A stretch of DNA of 36,106 bases from Maribacter polysiphoniae (GTDB taxonomy: Bacteria > Bacteroidota > Bacteroidia > Flavobacteriales > Flavobacteriaceae): positions 1 through 36,106 of the forward strand of contig NZ_QGGQ01000013.1 of the NCBI RefSeq assembly GCF_003148665.1. The letters are read 5' to 3'. This document shows, piece after piece, positions 24,963 through 33,013 of the stretch. A model generated the notes under the pieces. The model did no database searches. It worked only from the letters and a program-made list of their open reading frames with translations, and was not told the DNA's origin. The number at the start of each line of letters is the position of its first letter. The first letter of the stretch is position 1. Position numbers and translations under genes: made by a program.

Positions 24963-26075
24963 TTATTTAAATAATAAGCTTTTTAATACTTTGATTTGGT
25001 AATACGAGTTGTATTTTTTATCAATTACGTTATATGCATTCAATCTTATCTGTTCTCTTTTTTTCGAACCCAAATTGATCCAAGATTCAATCTTAGAACA
25101 AAGGTCCTTAAGATCATCCTTTTTGAAAAATTCCCCATTAATTCCACTTTCAATTGCTTCAAACTCTGGCCCATGGTTGGAAAAATCATTACTCGTAATT
25201 ATAGGAGTGCCATAAGTGAATGCATGTAGAGTAGTTAGTCCAATTAGTCCTGGAGTAATACAAACGTCACTATTATACAGTAATTCCCCAATCTCATTTT
25301 CATCATAGCAGGGACCATAAAACCATACACAATCTGTAAGCTTATTTTTTTTGACGAGATTGGGAATACCATTATTATCGATATCTTCGCCGATTATAAT
25401 TAGGTTACATAATATTCCATCTTCACGTAATATTTTAATGGCATCAATTAATAAATCTACCTTTTTGGATTTTTGAATTCTTCCAATATAAATTAAAACA
25501 GGATCGTTATTTTTGAAATGTATTTTGAAAATATTGCTAGCCGTCAACTTTTTTCTTACAACCAATTGATTTTCATAATCCAAAGAATTATAGATAGGAA
25601 TCAACTTATCTTCCTTAAAGCCTTCTTTAATCATTATATTTTTTGAAAATTCACCATATAATAAAATCTTATGACACAAACGGTAGAAGTTTTTTTCAAT
25701 AAATTTACCCGTTGGGGTTGCGTTTCCCTTCATACCATGAGTCCATGCATATACTCTCTTCCGTAGGGGAACGGCCAATAAAGCCAAAACCCAATTGGAA
25801 AGGGAGCCAGGGGTACCTGTAACGATATAATGTTTGTAAGGACCAAAAATAAGTTGCCAAGCCCCTTTTTGCCATTCAAAACCGGTATAAGGAATATAAG
25901 TATTTTTTAAGGTTTTTTTGTACCCTTTAAGCTCTGTGTAGTCCATTAATTTGATAGGAACACCAATAGAATCTCCAAAGTAAAAATCACATTGTAGTTC
26001 CTTGTCCATTAATTTAAATATAGGGGTTCTATAATGAGGTCCAATATTGAAAATACAGCAAATCTTATTTTTCAT
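24963..26075 (-). CDS. GT4-family glycosyltransferase
   Basis: 370 residues, GT-B fold. The N-terminus, KNKICCIFNIGPHYRTPIFKLMDKEL, and YIVTGTPGSLSNWVLALLA are typical of GT4 enzymes acting on lipid-linked substrates. The donor domain begins VLIYIGRIQKSKKVDLLIDAI. The usual acidic motif is replaced by TPGLIGLTTLHAFTYGTPIITSNDFSNHGPEFEAI, in which the first Glu is Gly, so donor binding may differ; some GT4 proteins do have this variant. It lies 37 bp after wzx. Specificity is unknown. Confidence 0.87.
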   Translation of the reverse strand: MKNKICCIFNIGPHYRTPIFKLMDKELQCDFYFGDSIGVPIKLMDYTELKGYKKTLKNTYIPYTGFEWQKGAWQLIFGPYKHYIVTGTPGSLSNWVLALLAVPLRKRVYAWTHGMKGNATPTGKFIEKNFYRLCHKILLYGEFSKNIMIKEGFKEDKLIPIYNSLDYENQLVVRKKLTASNIFKIHFKNNDPVLIYIGRIQKSKKVDLLIDAIKILREDGILCNLIIIGEDIDNNGIPNLVKKNKLTDCVWFYGPCYDENEIGELLYNSDVCITPGLIGLTTLHAFTYGTPIITSNDFSNHGPEFEAIESGINGEFFKKDDLKDLCSKIESWINLGSKKREQIRLNAYNVIDKKYNSYYQIKVLKSLLFK

Positions 26076-26112
26076 TATTCAATATTATAATTTATCAATA
26101 TTATTATATGTT

Positions 26113-27549
26113 TCATTTTCCGAAAAACTCTTTTGCTTTTAAAATAAGACTTGAGAGTTCTTGGATTTTAAATAACCGAAGAAGTCCATAGTAAATTGGA
26201 AGAGCCAGTATTGGAGCAATAAACAATTGTATTAAACTACTTTCTATAAAAAATATACAGCAATAAACCATTACAACCATTAAAACTCCTGCGAGAATAA
26301 TAAGTTTTATATCATTGAGTTGTGAAAAAGCACCATACCCCATAATTTTTCCAGGATAATAGGTATTTATAAAAAAGTGGATCGTTGTCGACATCAGCTC
26401 TGCCAGGGCTATATAGATTATTCCAAATTTTAATGCTGCTATTAAAAATATGATCCTTATTAAGATTTTGCTATATTGTTGTTTTAATGCCAAATCTGTT
26501 CTGCCTATAACGTAAAGCAAATTTACATTGATGCCGGAAATTATTGTTATTAGCCTAGCAAAGCAAAAAATTTGCAAAATCGTAACTGCAGGTAGCCATT
26601 TTTCTGTTAGTAAAACTCTAACAAGAGGATCAGCCATAATGGCTAAAAATAAGAACAGTGGAATTACAAGTATCGCGGTTGCTTTGATTATATTTCTTGT
26701 TTGGTGGATTAAAATTTCTCTTTGTTCCTGAACTTTTGATAATCCAGGCAATAAAACACTTTCCAAAACTGAACTTAATATACCATAAACTACATCTGTA
26801 AATTGGGTTCCGCGCGTATAGTACCCTAAATCTTTAGTACTTATGAGTTTTGCAATGAATAGTGCATAAAAATTATTTACCGTTACACTTAATAATGAAG
26901 ATATTAAAAGTTTTGAACCATAAGAGAACAAATTTGACAATGAAGTTTTGGAAAACACCCAATTAGGTCGCCATTTTAATACTAACCACACCAAAATTGC
27001 GGTTAGAATAGATCTGATTAATATTTGAGCGACCAAAGCCCAAACACCATAGCCGTCATAGGCCATGAATACCGCAATTCCTCCTGAAATTATAGTAGTG
27101 ACAAAATTCAATTTGGTCAAGGTCTTGAAATCAAGGTCAATAGTAATGAGAGTAACTGGGACTGCAAATAATGCATTGATAATTAAGAACAATGCCAAAA
27201 TTCGGAGCAGAATCGAAAGCTGTTCAAGTTCATAAAAATTTTCTACATAAGGCGCCAACAGCCAAAGTGCAATATAGCATACAATACTTATGAAGATATT
27301 AAATAAAAAAACCGTTGAAATATCATCCTTTGTCCTAGATTGTTTTTGTATTAGAGCTTTGGTAAATCCACTATCAATAAAAACGTTGGAGATAGCGGTA
27401 AAGACTAGCAGAATTCCTATGATTCCATATTCTTTAGGGGAAAGAATTCGAGCTAATATAATTCCCAATATAAATTGCACTGCTTGTACAGAAATACGCT
27501 CTATGGCGCTCCATGCCATCCCATGAAACATTTTTGTACTAAGACTCAT
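26113..27549 (-). CDS. wzx: Repeat-unit flippase (Wzx, polysaccharide transport family)
   Basis: A 478-residue membrane protein of the MOP superfamily (Polysacc_synt_3 / WzxC type) with about 12-14 hydrophobic segments. The N-terminus, KMFHGMAWSAIERISVQAVQFILGIILARILSPKEYGIIGI, is the family signature, and KLISTKDLGYYTRGTQF is a second conserved block. It would flip undecaprenyl-linked repeat units to the periplasm. It is the first gene of a tight five-gene operon (wzx, GT, GT, wzy, GT). A good Bacteroidota promoter match lies about 50-85 bp upstream. Confidence 0.92.
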   Translation of the reverse strand: MSLSTKMFHGMAWSAIERISVQAVQFILGIILARILSPKEYGIIGILLVFTAISNVFIDSGFTKALIQKQSRTKDDISTVFLFNIFISIVCYIALWLLAPYVENFYELEQLSILLRILALFLIINALFAVPVTLITIDLDFKTLTKLNFVTTIISGGIAVFMAYDGYGVWALVAQILIRSILTAILVWLVLKWRPNWVFSKTSLSNLFSYGSKLLISSLLSVTVNNFYALFIAKLISTKDLGYYTRGTQFTDVVYGILSSVLESVLLPGLSKVQEQREILIHQTRNIIKATAILVIPLFLFLAIMADPLVRVLLTEKWLPAVTILQIFCFARLITIISGINVNLLYVIGRTDLALKQQYSKILIRIIFLIAALKFGIIYIALAELMSTTIHFFINTYYPGKIMGYGAFSQLNDIKLIILAGVLMVVMVYCCIFFIESSLIQLFIAPILALPIYYGLLRLFKIQELSSLILKAKEFFGK

Positions 27550-28108
27550 ATTTCTTAAAATAAATTAGAGGGGTGAGCATTAATTTTATAAAAAATTAGA
27601 AACAAATATCCTTTGTTATATGCTAATTAACAAATTTATACTGTGAAACGTAGTTTTAAACGGTAAGATATAATTTTCTTTTATACTTGAAAATATTAGT
27701 TCAACTCAGATTTTCATATTACAATTAAAAGTTGACAAGACCTGTTAACTTTATACAATACTGCCATATTAAAATGTTTTATTATAGTTGGCAGTAAAAA
27801 ACAGCTTTAATGTAATTTCAATTAATAAGAAGTATAAGTCGAAGCGCTCGTATTTATCCTATAAGGTCCAATAATTAGTGCTCAACAAATATTGTATGAT
27901 TAAATTAATATGAAGAAACAAACTTTTAAAAGGTAAAAAATACTTCTTAGATCTATTTTGAGATGAACTAAATATCAGATATTCAGGAAGGAATAATTCC
28001 CTTTTGCCACCAAATTGTTTCGATGGTACATTAATTAACTTTCCTAATCATATAAAATTGTAAAATCCATTATCAACATCTATTTTAACATTCTAAACTA
28101 GATGAATA
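27550..28108. other. Intergenic region upstream of wzx, up to the IS
   Basis: 559 bp, AT-rich. It holds the candidate wzx promoter (27603-27634) and, upstream of it, a hairpin-forming sequence AAAGTTGAC..GTTAACTTT (27728-27752, one mismatch) that could be an operator. No gene is seen. The original distance to the beta-helix gene upstream was enlarged by the IS. Confidence 0.5.
27603..27634 (-). promoter_or_regulatory. Candidate promoter of the wzx operon
   Basis: On the minus strand a TTTG (27634-27631) is followed, after 20 nt, by GATATTTG (27610-27603), which fits seven of eight positions of the Bacteroidota -7 consensus TAnnTTTG. The resulting leader would be about 45-50 nt. Confidence 0.45.
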
Positions 28109-28186
28109 TGATCTTCTCCCGTTGAACCGGGCAGTTCAGGACTAGAGGATTATGGGCGAATAAATGTTTAACATTAAATAGATTAT

Positions 28187-28459
28187 TTGCTTATGAAACG
28201 ATCAAAGTATTCGGAATCGCAGATCGTCTTTGCAATCAAACAGGTAGAAACAGGGACCCGTATCCAAGAGGTCTGCCGCAAGATGGGGATCAGCGAGGCC
28301 ACCTTTTACAATTGGAAGAAGAAATACGGGGGTCTCGGGGTCTCGGAACTTCGCAGGTTGAAGAATCTGGAGGAGGAGAACTCCCAACTCAAGAAACTGG
28401 TCGTGGACCTTAGCCTTGACAAACAGATATTCCAGGACGTGCTGAAAAAAAAGTTTTAA
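28187..28459 (+). CDS. IS3-family transposase OrfA
   Basis: 90 residues. The N-terminal HTH (KRSKYSESQIVFAIKQVETG ... CRKMGISEATFYNWKKKYGG) is followed by a leucine-zipper region (LRRLKNLEEENSQLKKLVVDLSLD). The first codon may be the ATG at 28193 (MKRSKYSES), since MLMK is unusual for the family. The frame runs over the slippery heptamer A_AAA_AAG at 28447-28453 and stops at 28457-28459. A -1 slip there enters VLRPSRKRGMVANIRMEY, the N-terminus of OrfB. Confidence 0.92.
   Translation: MLMKRSKYSESQIVFAIKQVETGTRIQEVCRKMGISEATFYNWKKKYGGLGVSELRRLKNLEEENSQLKKLVVDLSLDKQIFQDVLKKKF
28447..28453 (+). promoter_or_regulatory. Programmed -1 frameshift site, A_AAA_AAG
   Basis: The orfA codons 28448-28450 AAA and 28451-28453 AAG are preceded by A, in the canonical phase. 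The -1 frame is open into orfB. It is the same signal as in the left IS. Confidence 0.8.
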
Positions 28460-28479
28460 GGCCGTCCCGAAAACGAGGG

Positions 28480-29316
28480 ATGGTCGCCAATATTAGGATG
28501 GAATATAATATCTCCATTCAGCGTTGTTGCAAGCTGGTATTGCTGCATAAGAGCGTGTTCTATTACAAGGCCAAGGGCAGGAGCGAAGAACTGTTGCGCA
28601 TGCACATGAACGAGATAGCCTCGGTAAGGGGACGTTATGGGTTTTGGCGCATCCATATCCTTTTGAGAAGGGAAGGCTTCATGGACAACCACAAGCGGAT
28701 GTACAGGGTTTATTGCGATGAAGGGCTGAATCTTAGGAGTAAGCGGCCCTAACGCAACCGTTCCGCCGCACATAGACAACCGTCCGAAGGCAATGCCTCC
28801 AGTTTACATGAATGTTGTAGTATGGATTTTGTCTGCGACCAACTCTATAACGGAAGCCGTTTCAGGGCCTTGACTGTAGTGGATAACTATAGTCGCAGGT
28901 GTCTTGCCATCCATGCGGGAAAGTCGCTTAAGGGAAGTGATGTCGTACAGGTCATGGAAACGATTACCTTTGGAAATGAAGTGCTCCCAAAACGTGTCAA
29001 AGTGGATAACGGAAGTGAATTCATCAGTAAAATATTGGACAAGTGGGCATATGAGAACGAAGTGGAGCTGGATTTTTCAAGGCCTGGAAAACCTACAGGT
29101 AATCTATTTATTGAAAGCTTCAACGGTTCGTTCAGGGACGAATGCCTGAATGCAAATTGGTTCTTTTCCTTGGAAGATGCACAGGAAAAGTTCGATATTT
29201 GGAAGGAGGATTACAACGGTTTTAGACCACATAGCTCGTTGGGGGACATGTCCCCCAACGAGTATATCGAAAAGAATGAAAATAGCCCGGATTCTCTAGT
29301 TATGACCGGTACCTAA
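28480..29316 (+). pseudogene. IS3-family transposase OrfB, broken by an in-frame stop
   Basis: The frame from 28480 encodes the N-terminal half (YKAKGRSEELLRMHMNEIASVRGRYGFWRIHILLRREGF) and stops at TAA 28750-28752. It continues in the same frame (RNRSAAHRQPSE ...) into the DDE domain from 28822: MDFVCDQLYNGSRFRALTVVD, KVDNGSEFIS and LFIESFNGSFRDECL, so all three catalytic residues are present. Only one base change is needed to restore the gene (for example AAA or CAA to TAA). The copy is probably inactive unless the stop is read through. Confidence 0.88.
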
Positions 29317-29447
29317 ATTTGGGAGGAGGTCAAAAATGTAGATAGTTGGACATCGGCAATTTTAATGATAAATCAATCAGGATATAGAATAAAATAGATT
29401 ATTTTATTCTATTATATAACTTCCTTACGTATAAATGAACCAGTATT

Positions 29448-29474
29448 AAAAATCTCTATGAAATGAGATTTTTT
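29448..29474. terminator. Bidirectional hairpin terminator after the beta-helix gene
   Basis: AAAAATCTC, an 8-nt loop and GAGATTTTTT form a 7-9-bp AT-rich stem with T runs on both strands. On the minus strand it lies just past the stop of the lipoprotein gene at 29480. On the plus strand it would shield that gene from IS transcription. Confidence 0.6.
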
Positions 29475-29479
29475 TATAA

Positions 29480-31225
29480 TTACTCAAAAATACAATTAGT
29501 AAAACTTATATTGTTTGGCTTACCGTTCGCTAATGAAACTAACGTTGTGGTGTTTTTGAAGGTTGAGTTAATAAATCCGTTGCCTGAATTGTCATTGTAT
29601 ATTGCAACTATCGTACCTATGTTAGTGAATGAACCTCCAACGAAAATATTATCATTGCCCGGTGCGCTATTAACGCCCCCGATATTAGTGTTTCCATTGA
29701 ACTGTACCAATGTAGCGGCATTTTCAACTATTAAATTCTCGAATCTGTTGTTGTAACCTAATTTCACCACATCACTATCTGGTGAAGGGGTAAACCCATC
29801 GTTATCATCAGTAAAGGTTACTGCTACGTTCACATCGGTCATGTAAATATTACGAAAGGTATTGCCGTTAGCCCCATTCCTTAAATCAATATTTGTATGC
29901 CAATAAGAACCACTTGTACCCTGCCCAATCATCCTTATATCTTCATATAGATTCCCGGTGACATCCTCAAAATTCAAATCTAAATTTGTATAAACGGTTT
30001 CACAACGCCTAAAAATGTTATTCTTGGAGTTCCACTTGCTGGTTAACCCGTGCCCCCCGTGTGCCAATCCAGGTGCACGTTCAACCCTTGAATCCTCCAC
30101 GATATTATTACTCGTATTAGTAAGAATAACATAATAATCACATGGATTTGTGACATTATCTGCTCTAACTTCTAAATATTGAATCAAATTATTTGTGCCA
30201 CCATATACCTTAAATGCTTCTGCTGTAGCATTTGCTATATAGCTATTTTTAATAGTGTTGTAGCTTCCACTCACCCTTATGCCAAAACCATCATAACCCG
30301 AAGCACCTTGATTTCCTAGGTCAATTGCTATTATGTTATTTAATGTGGAATTACTACCACTTAAAATAAGACCTAAAGAATAATCTTTAATTTGTATGTT
30401 TTCAAGTACAACATTATTACTTACTGTTATCCCTGTTCCAGTTCCATCCCCGTTTAACAAAGGCATTATTGCTGCATTAACAACGTCTCCATAGGAAAAA
30501 GTGGAACCGTTAATAGCAATTAAATCTTCAGGTGTAGAAGTATAACCAATAAACTGAATAGGATTGTCAGCGGTTCCCGAGTTCGATATCGATAGGCTTA
30601 AAGCGCCGTAATTACCAGCCTTAATATAGACAACATCACCTGCTTTGGCAGCGCTAAATGCGTGTTGTATGTTCCAGGCAGTTGCTTCAGATGCACCATT
30701 ATTGTTACTTTTGCCCGAAGTTGTGACGTAATAGACATTGTCTCCTGTAATAGGCGCACGGTTTGCTGATGTACCAACTGTAACAATAACATTTCCAGTA
30801 TCTGTACTTACCGATTCATCCTCATTGACAACTTCTGTAGTATAGGTAAACGTATCAACGACCTCTGAAACTGAAGCGTCAGTTGTCTCAGTTACTTGTT
30901 CAACAACTTCTAGGTTAGGGGTATAGGTCAATGTATTATCGGTGTTGATTTCCACGGTACCGTTCGAAGGGGTAGACGTTTCCGTTATCAAGACTTCTTC
31001 TTGATTTTCGAAGGCATCATTGGCTAAAACATCCAAAGTAATACTGCCTGGTGAGCTAACCTCAAACGTATCATCAATAATCAATTGGCCTATGTCCAAC
31101 GTATTTTGGGTTTCCGATAGTACATAATCCGTCATTAAATCGGAATCCTTGGAGCATGAGGAATGTAAAATAAATACAAAGATAAGTACTAGCACCTTTA
31201 GTGGGGATGGGGTGTTAAATTTCAT
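29480..31225 (-). CDS. Right-handed parallel beta-helix lipoprotein
   Basis: 581 residues. A signal peptide ends in the lipobox LHSSC, with Cys24 as the lipidation site. Residues 40-155 form an Ig/cadherin-like domain of the kind with LDVLANDAF and TLTYTPN. From about 160 to the end the chain is a parallel beta-helix: VYYVTTSGKSNNNGASEATAW (start cap), then many strands with NxI/NxF turns (NNVVLENIQIKDYSLGLILSG, NTIKNSYIANATAEAFKVYG, NNIFRRCETVYTNLDLNFED). The fold is that of PL6/pectate-lyase-like and chondroitinase-B-like proteins. No catalytic set can be assigned with confidence. It could be a lyase, an epimerase or a surface-anchored polysaccharide-binding protein. Context suggests action on this locus's own polymer. 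Confidence 0.82.
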   Translation of the reverse strand: MKFNTPSPLKVLVLIFVFILHSSCSKDSDLMTDYVLSETQNTLDIGQLIIDDTFEVSSPGSITLDVLANDAFENQEEVLITETSTPSNGTVEINTDNTLTYTPNLEVVEQVTETTDASVSEVVDTFTYTTEVVNEDESVSTDTGNVIVTVGTSANRAPITGDNVYYVTTSGKSNNNGASEATAWNIQHAFSAAKAGDVVYIKAGNYGALSLSISNSGTADNPIQFIGYTSTPEDLIAINGSTFSYGDVVNAAIMPLLNGDGTGTGITVSNNVVLENIQIKDYSLGLILSGSNSTLNNIIAIDLGNQGASGYDGFGIRVSGSYNTIKNSYIANATAEAFKVYGGTNNLIQYLEVRADNVTNPCDYYVILTNTSNNIVEDSRVERAPGLAHGGHGLTSKWNSKNNIFRRCETVYTNLDLNFEDVTGNLYEDIRMIGQGTSGSYWHTNIDLRNGANGNTFRNIYMTDVNVAVTFTDDNDGFTPSPDSDVVKLGYNNRFENLIVENAATLVQFNGNTNIGGVNSAPGNDNIFVGGSFTNIGTIVAIYNDNSGNGFINSTFKNTTTLVSLANGKPNNISFTNCIFE

Positions 31226-31722
31226 GGGGAATATAAGATTAAGTATTATGATAATTTATATTTGGGTTAGTAAAACTATTTAAAAATTTAATTACATCGA
31301 TGAAAATCATCTTATTTTCGATGAACTGCATATTTTGTGATATTAGTACTTGTACGCTTACATTCTCCTTCTTGGATGTTCGAAGATCCTTTATTCGATG
31401 AACTGCACATTCTTTTAACATTCGGTAGCAAAAATCGGGGTTTCACCAAGTGCGGATTGTAAAACAGATATATATGTCCATTCAGCCATTAACAAATTTG
31501 TACTGGCTGAAAGATGGCACATTTTAATGTGTTCTTCCACTTTTAAGAGTAAAGGGATTGATTAATTTCTAATTCTGACAAAAAAGAAAAAAGATAAATA
31601 TATGAATTGGAAGTATTGAATAATGCAGCTTGTAAGTAATGAAAAATCACAATAATTGGTATAGAAAAACCCTGACGCTAAGGTCAGGGTTGTACATTAA
31701 ATGTTTGTTGGTGTGAGGTGAC
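31226..31722. other. Intergenic region upstream of the beta-helix gene
   Basis: 497 bp. It contains the terminator of the dehydrogenase operon (31663-31691) and a 14-bp direct repeat, TTCGATGAACTGCA, at 31317-31330 and 31394-31407, 77 bp apart. No ORF of substance and no convincing TTTG/TAnnTTTG promoter is seen. Confidence 0.5.
31663..31691 (-). terminator. Intrinsic terminator of the nucleotide-sugar operon
   Basis: On the minus strand, AACCCTGAC, a 6-nt loop, GTCAGGGTT and a run of T. The 9-bp stem is perfect and it lies about 30 bp past the stop of the TviB-like gene, so it ends the 35351-31723 operon. Confidence 0.85.
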
Positions 31723-33003
31723 TTAAAGCCTAGCATCCACACGCTCTTTTAAAATGCCTTTGACATCATAAAGCACTCCGTTCTCAGAGAGCATGGCCCT
31801 AAGACCCATTTTAAGGAACTCCTTATGGGCCACCGTTAAAACAACCGCATCATATTTTTCACTGGGCATTTCTCTCGTTGTTTCAATGTCATATTCATGT
31901 TTCACCTCATTCGGCGAAGCCCAAGGGTCATATACCGTCACATCTGCACCATAACTCCTTAAATTGTTTATGACGTCAACCGCTTTGGTATTGCGAACAT
32001 CCGGACAGTTTTCTTTGAAGGTTACGCCCAACACCAAAATTTTAGACCCCTTAATCTTGATATCTTTTTGTACCATTAATTTGATGACCTCGGAACTGAC
32101 GTATTTCCCCATCCCATCATTCATTCTCCGCCCTGTCAATATAATCTCAGGGTGATACCCATATTGTTGTGCTCTTTGGGCTAAATAATAGGGGTCAACC
32201 CCAATACAGTGCCCGCCGACCAATCCTGGTTTAAAAGGGAGAAAATTCCATTTGGTGCCTGCAGCCTCCAATACGTCATGGGTGTCTATGCCCATAAGGT
32301 TAAAGATCTTGGCCAGTTCATTGACAAAGGCGATATTGATGTCGCGTTGGGAATTTTCTATAACCTTGGCGGCTTCTGCTACCTTTATAGTAGGGGCAAG
32401 GTGGGTTCCTGCGGTTATAACAGATGCGTATAAGGCATCGACCTTCTTACCAATATCAGGAGTGGATCCCGAGGTGACCTTCAATATTTTTTCCACGGTA
32501 TGTTCCTTATCCCCCGGATTGATCCGTTCCGGGGAATACCCTACAAAAAAGTCCTTGTTGAATGTTAAGCCACTAATATTTTCCAAAACCGGTACGCATT
32601 CTTCCTCGGTAACTCCCGGGTATACGGTAGATTCATAAATTACTATGTCTCCCTTCTCAAGTACTTTGCCAACGGTTTCACTTGATTTGTATAAAGGCGT
32701 CAAGATTGGTCTATTGGTACTATCAACCGGAGTAGGGACCGTAACAATATAGTAATTACAATCCTTAATTTCCTCTAAATCATTTGTACAGTACAAACCT
32801 GTTTCCATATTTGGGGTTTTCTGTAATACGGCTTGCAGAATATCATCTTCGACTTCAAGGGTATTGTCCTTACCTGACTGTAATTCCTTGATTCTTTCCG
32901 TATTAATGTCAAATCCAATGACAGGATACTTTGTTGCAAATAAACGCGCAAGTGGTAATCCTACGTAACCTAGACCGATTATCGCAATTTTAGGTGTATT
33001 CAT
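31723..33003 (-). CDS. tviB: UDP-N-acetylhexosamine 6-dehydrogenase (TviB/WbpO-type)
   Basis: 426 residues in the three-domain UDP-sugar dehydrogenase layout: NAD domain with IIGLGYVGLPLA (8-19), central domain, and catalytic Cys266 in LVGGHCIGVDPYYLA. The C-terminal domain has GVTFKENCPDVRNTKAVDVI. The block SPERINPGDKEHTVEKILKVTSG is typical of the HexNAc-specific TviB/WbpO/Cap5L branch and absent from UDP-glucose dehydrogenases. It would make UDP-GalNAcA from the UDP-GalNAc supplied by the epimerase two genes upstream. UDP-GlcNAcA or ManNAcA is an alternative. It is separated from ugd by 10 bp and followed by a terminator. Confidence 0.9.
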   Translation of the reverse strand: MNTPKIAIIGLGYVGLPLARLFATKYPVIGFDINTERIKELQSGKDNTLEVEDDILQAVLQKTPNMETGLYCTNDLEEIKDCNYYIVTVPTPVDSTNRPILTPLYKSSETVGKVLEKGDIVIYESTVYPGVTEEECVPVLENISGLTFNKDFFVGYSPERINPGDKEHTVEKILKVTSGSTPDIGKKVDALYASVITAGTHLAPTIKVAEAAKVIENSQRDINIAFVNELAKIFNLMGIDTHDVLEAAGTKWNFLPFKPGLVGGHCIGVDPYYLAQRAQQYGYHPEIILTGRRMNDGMGKYVSSEVIKLMVQKDIKIKGSKILVLGVTFKENCPDVRNTKAVDVINNLRSYGADVTVYDPWASPNEVKHEYDIETTREMPSEKYDAVVLTVAHKEFLKMGLRAMLSENGVLYDVKGILKERVDARL

Positions 33004-33013
33004 ATACTATTTA

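Larger units (their letters stand above)
28109..29332 (+). mobile_element. IS3-family insertion sequence, decayed copy
   Basis: 1224 bp, bounded by TGATCTTCTCCC on the left and GGGAGGAGGTCA on the right, which are inverted copies with two mismatches. Inside are orfA, an A_AAA_AAG slippery site and an orfB interrupted by one stop codon. The flanks (GAATA before, AAAAT after) show no matching target duplication, which with the nonsense mutation points to an old, inactive copy. It differs in sequence from the IS at 1-1221. It lies between the wzx promoter region and the beta-helix lipoprotein gene. Confidence 0.9.

Noticed and set aside
31239-31421. 60-codon minus-strand reading frame between the dehydrogenase operon and the beta-helix gene
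   Set aside because: The composition comes from the direct repeat; there is no recognisable motif and no spacing suggesting translation.
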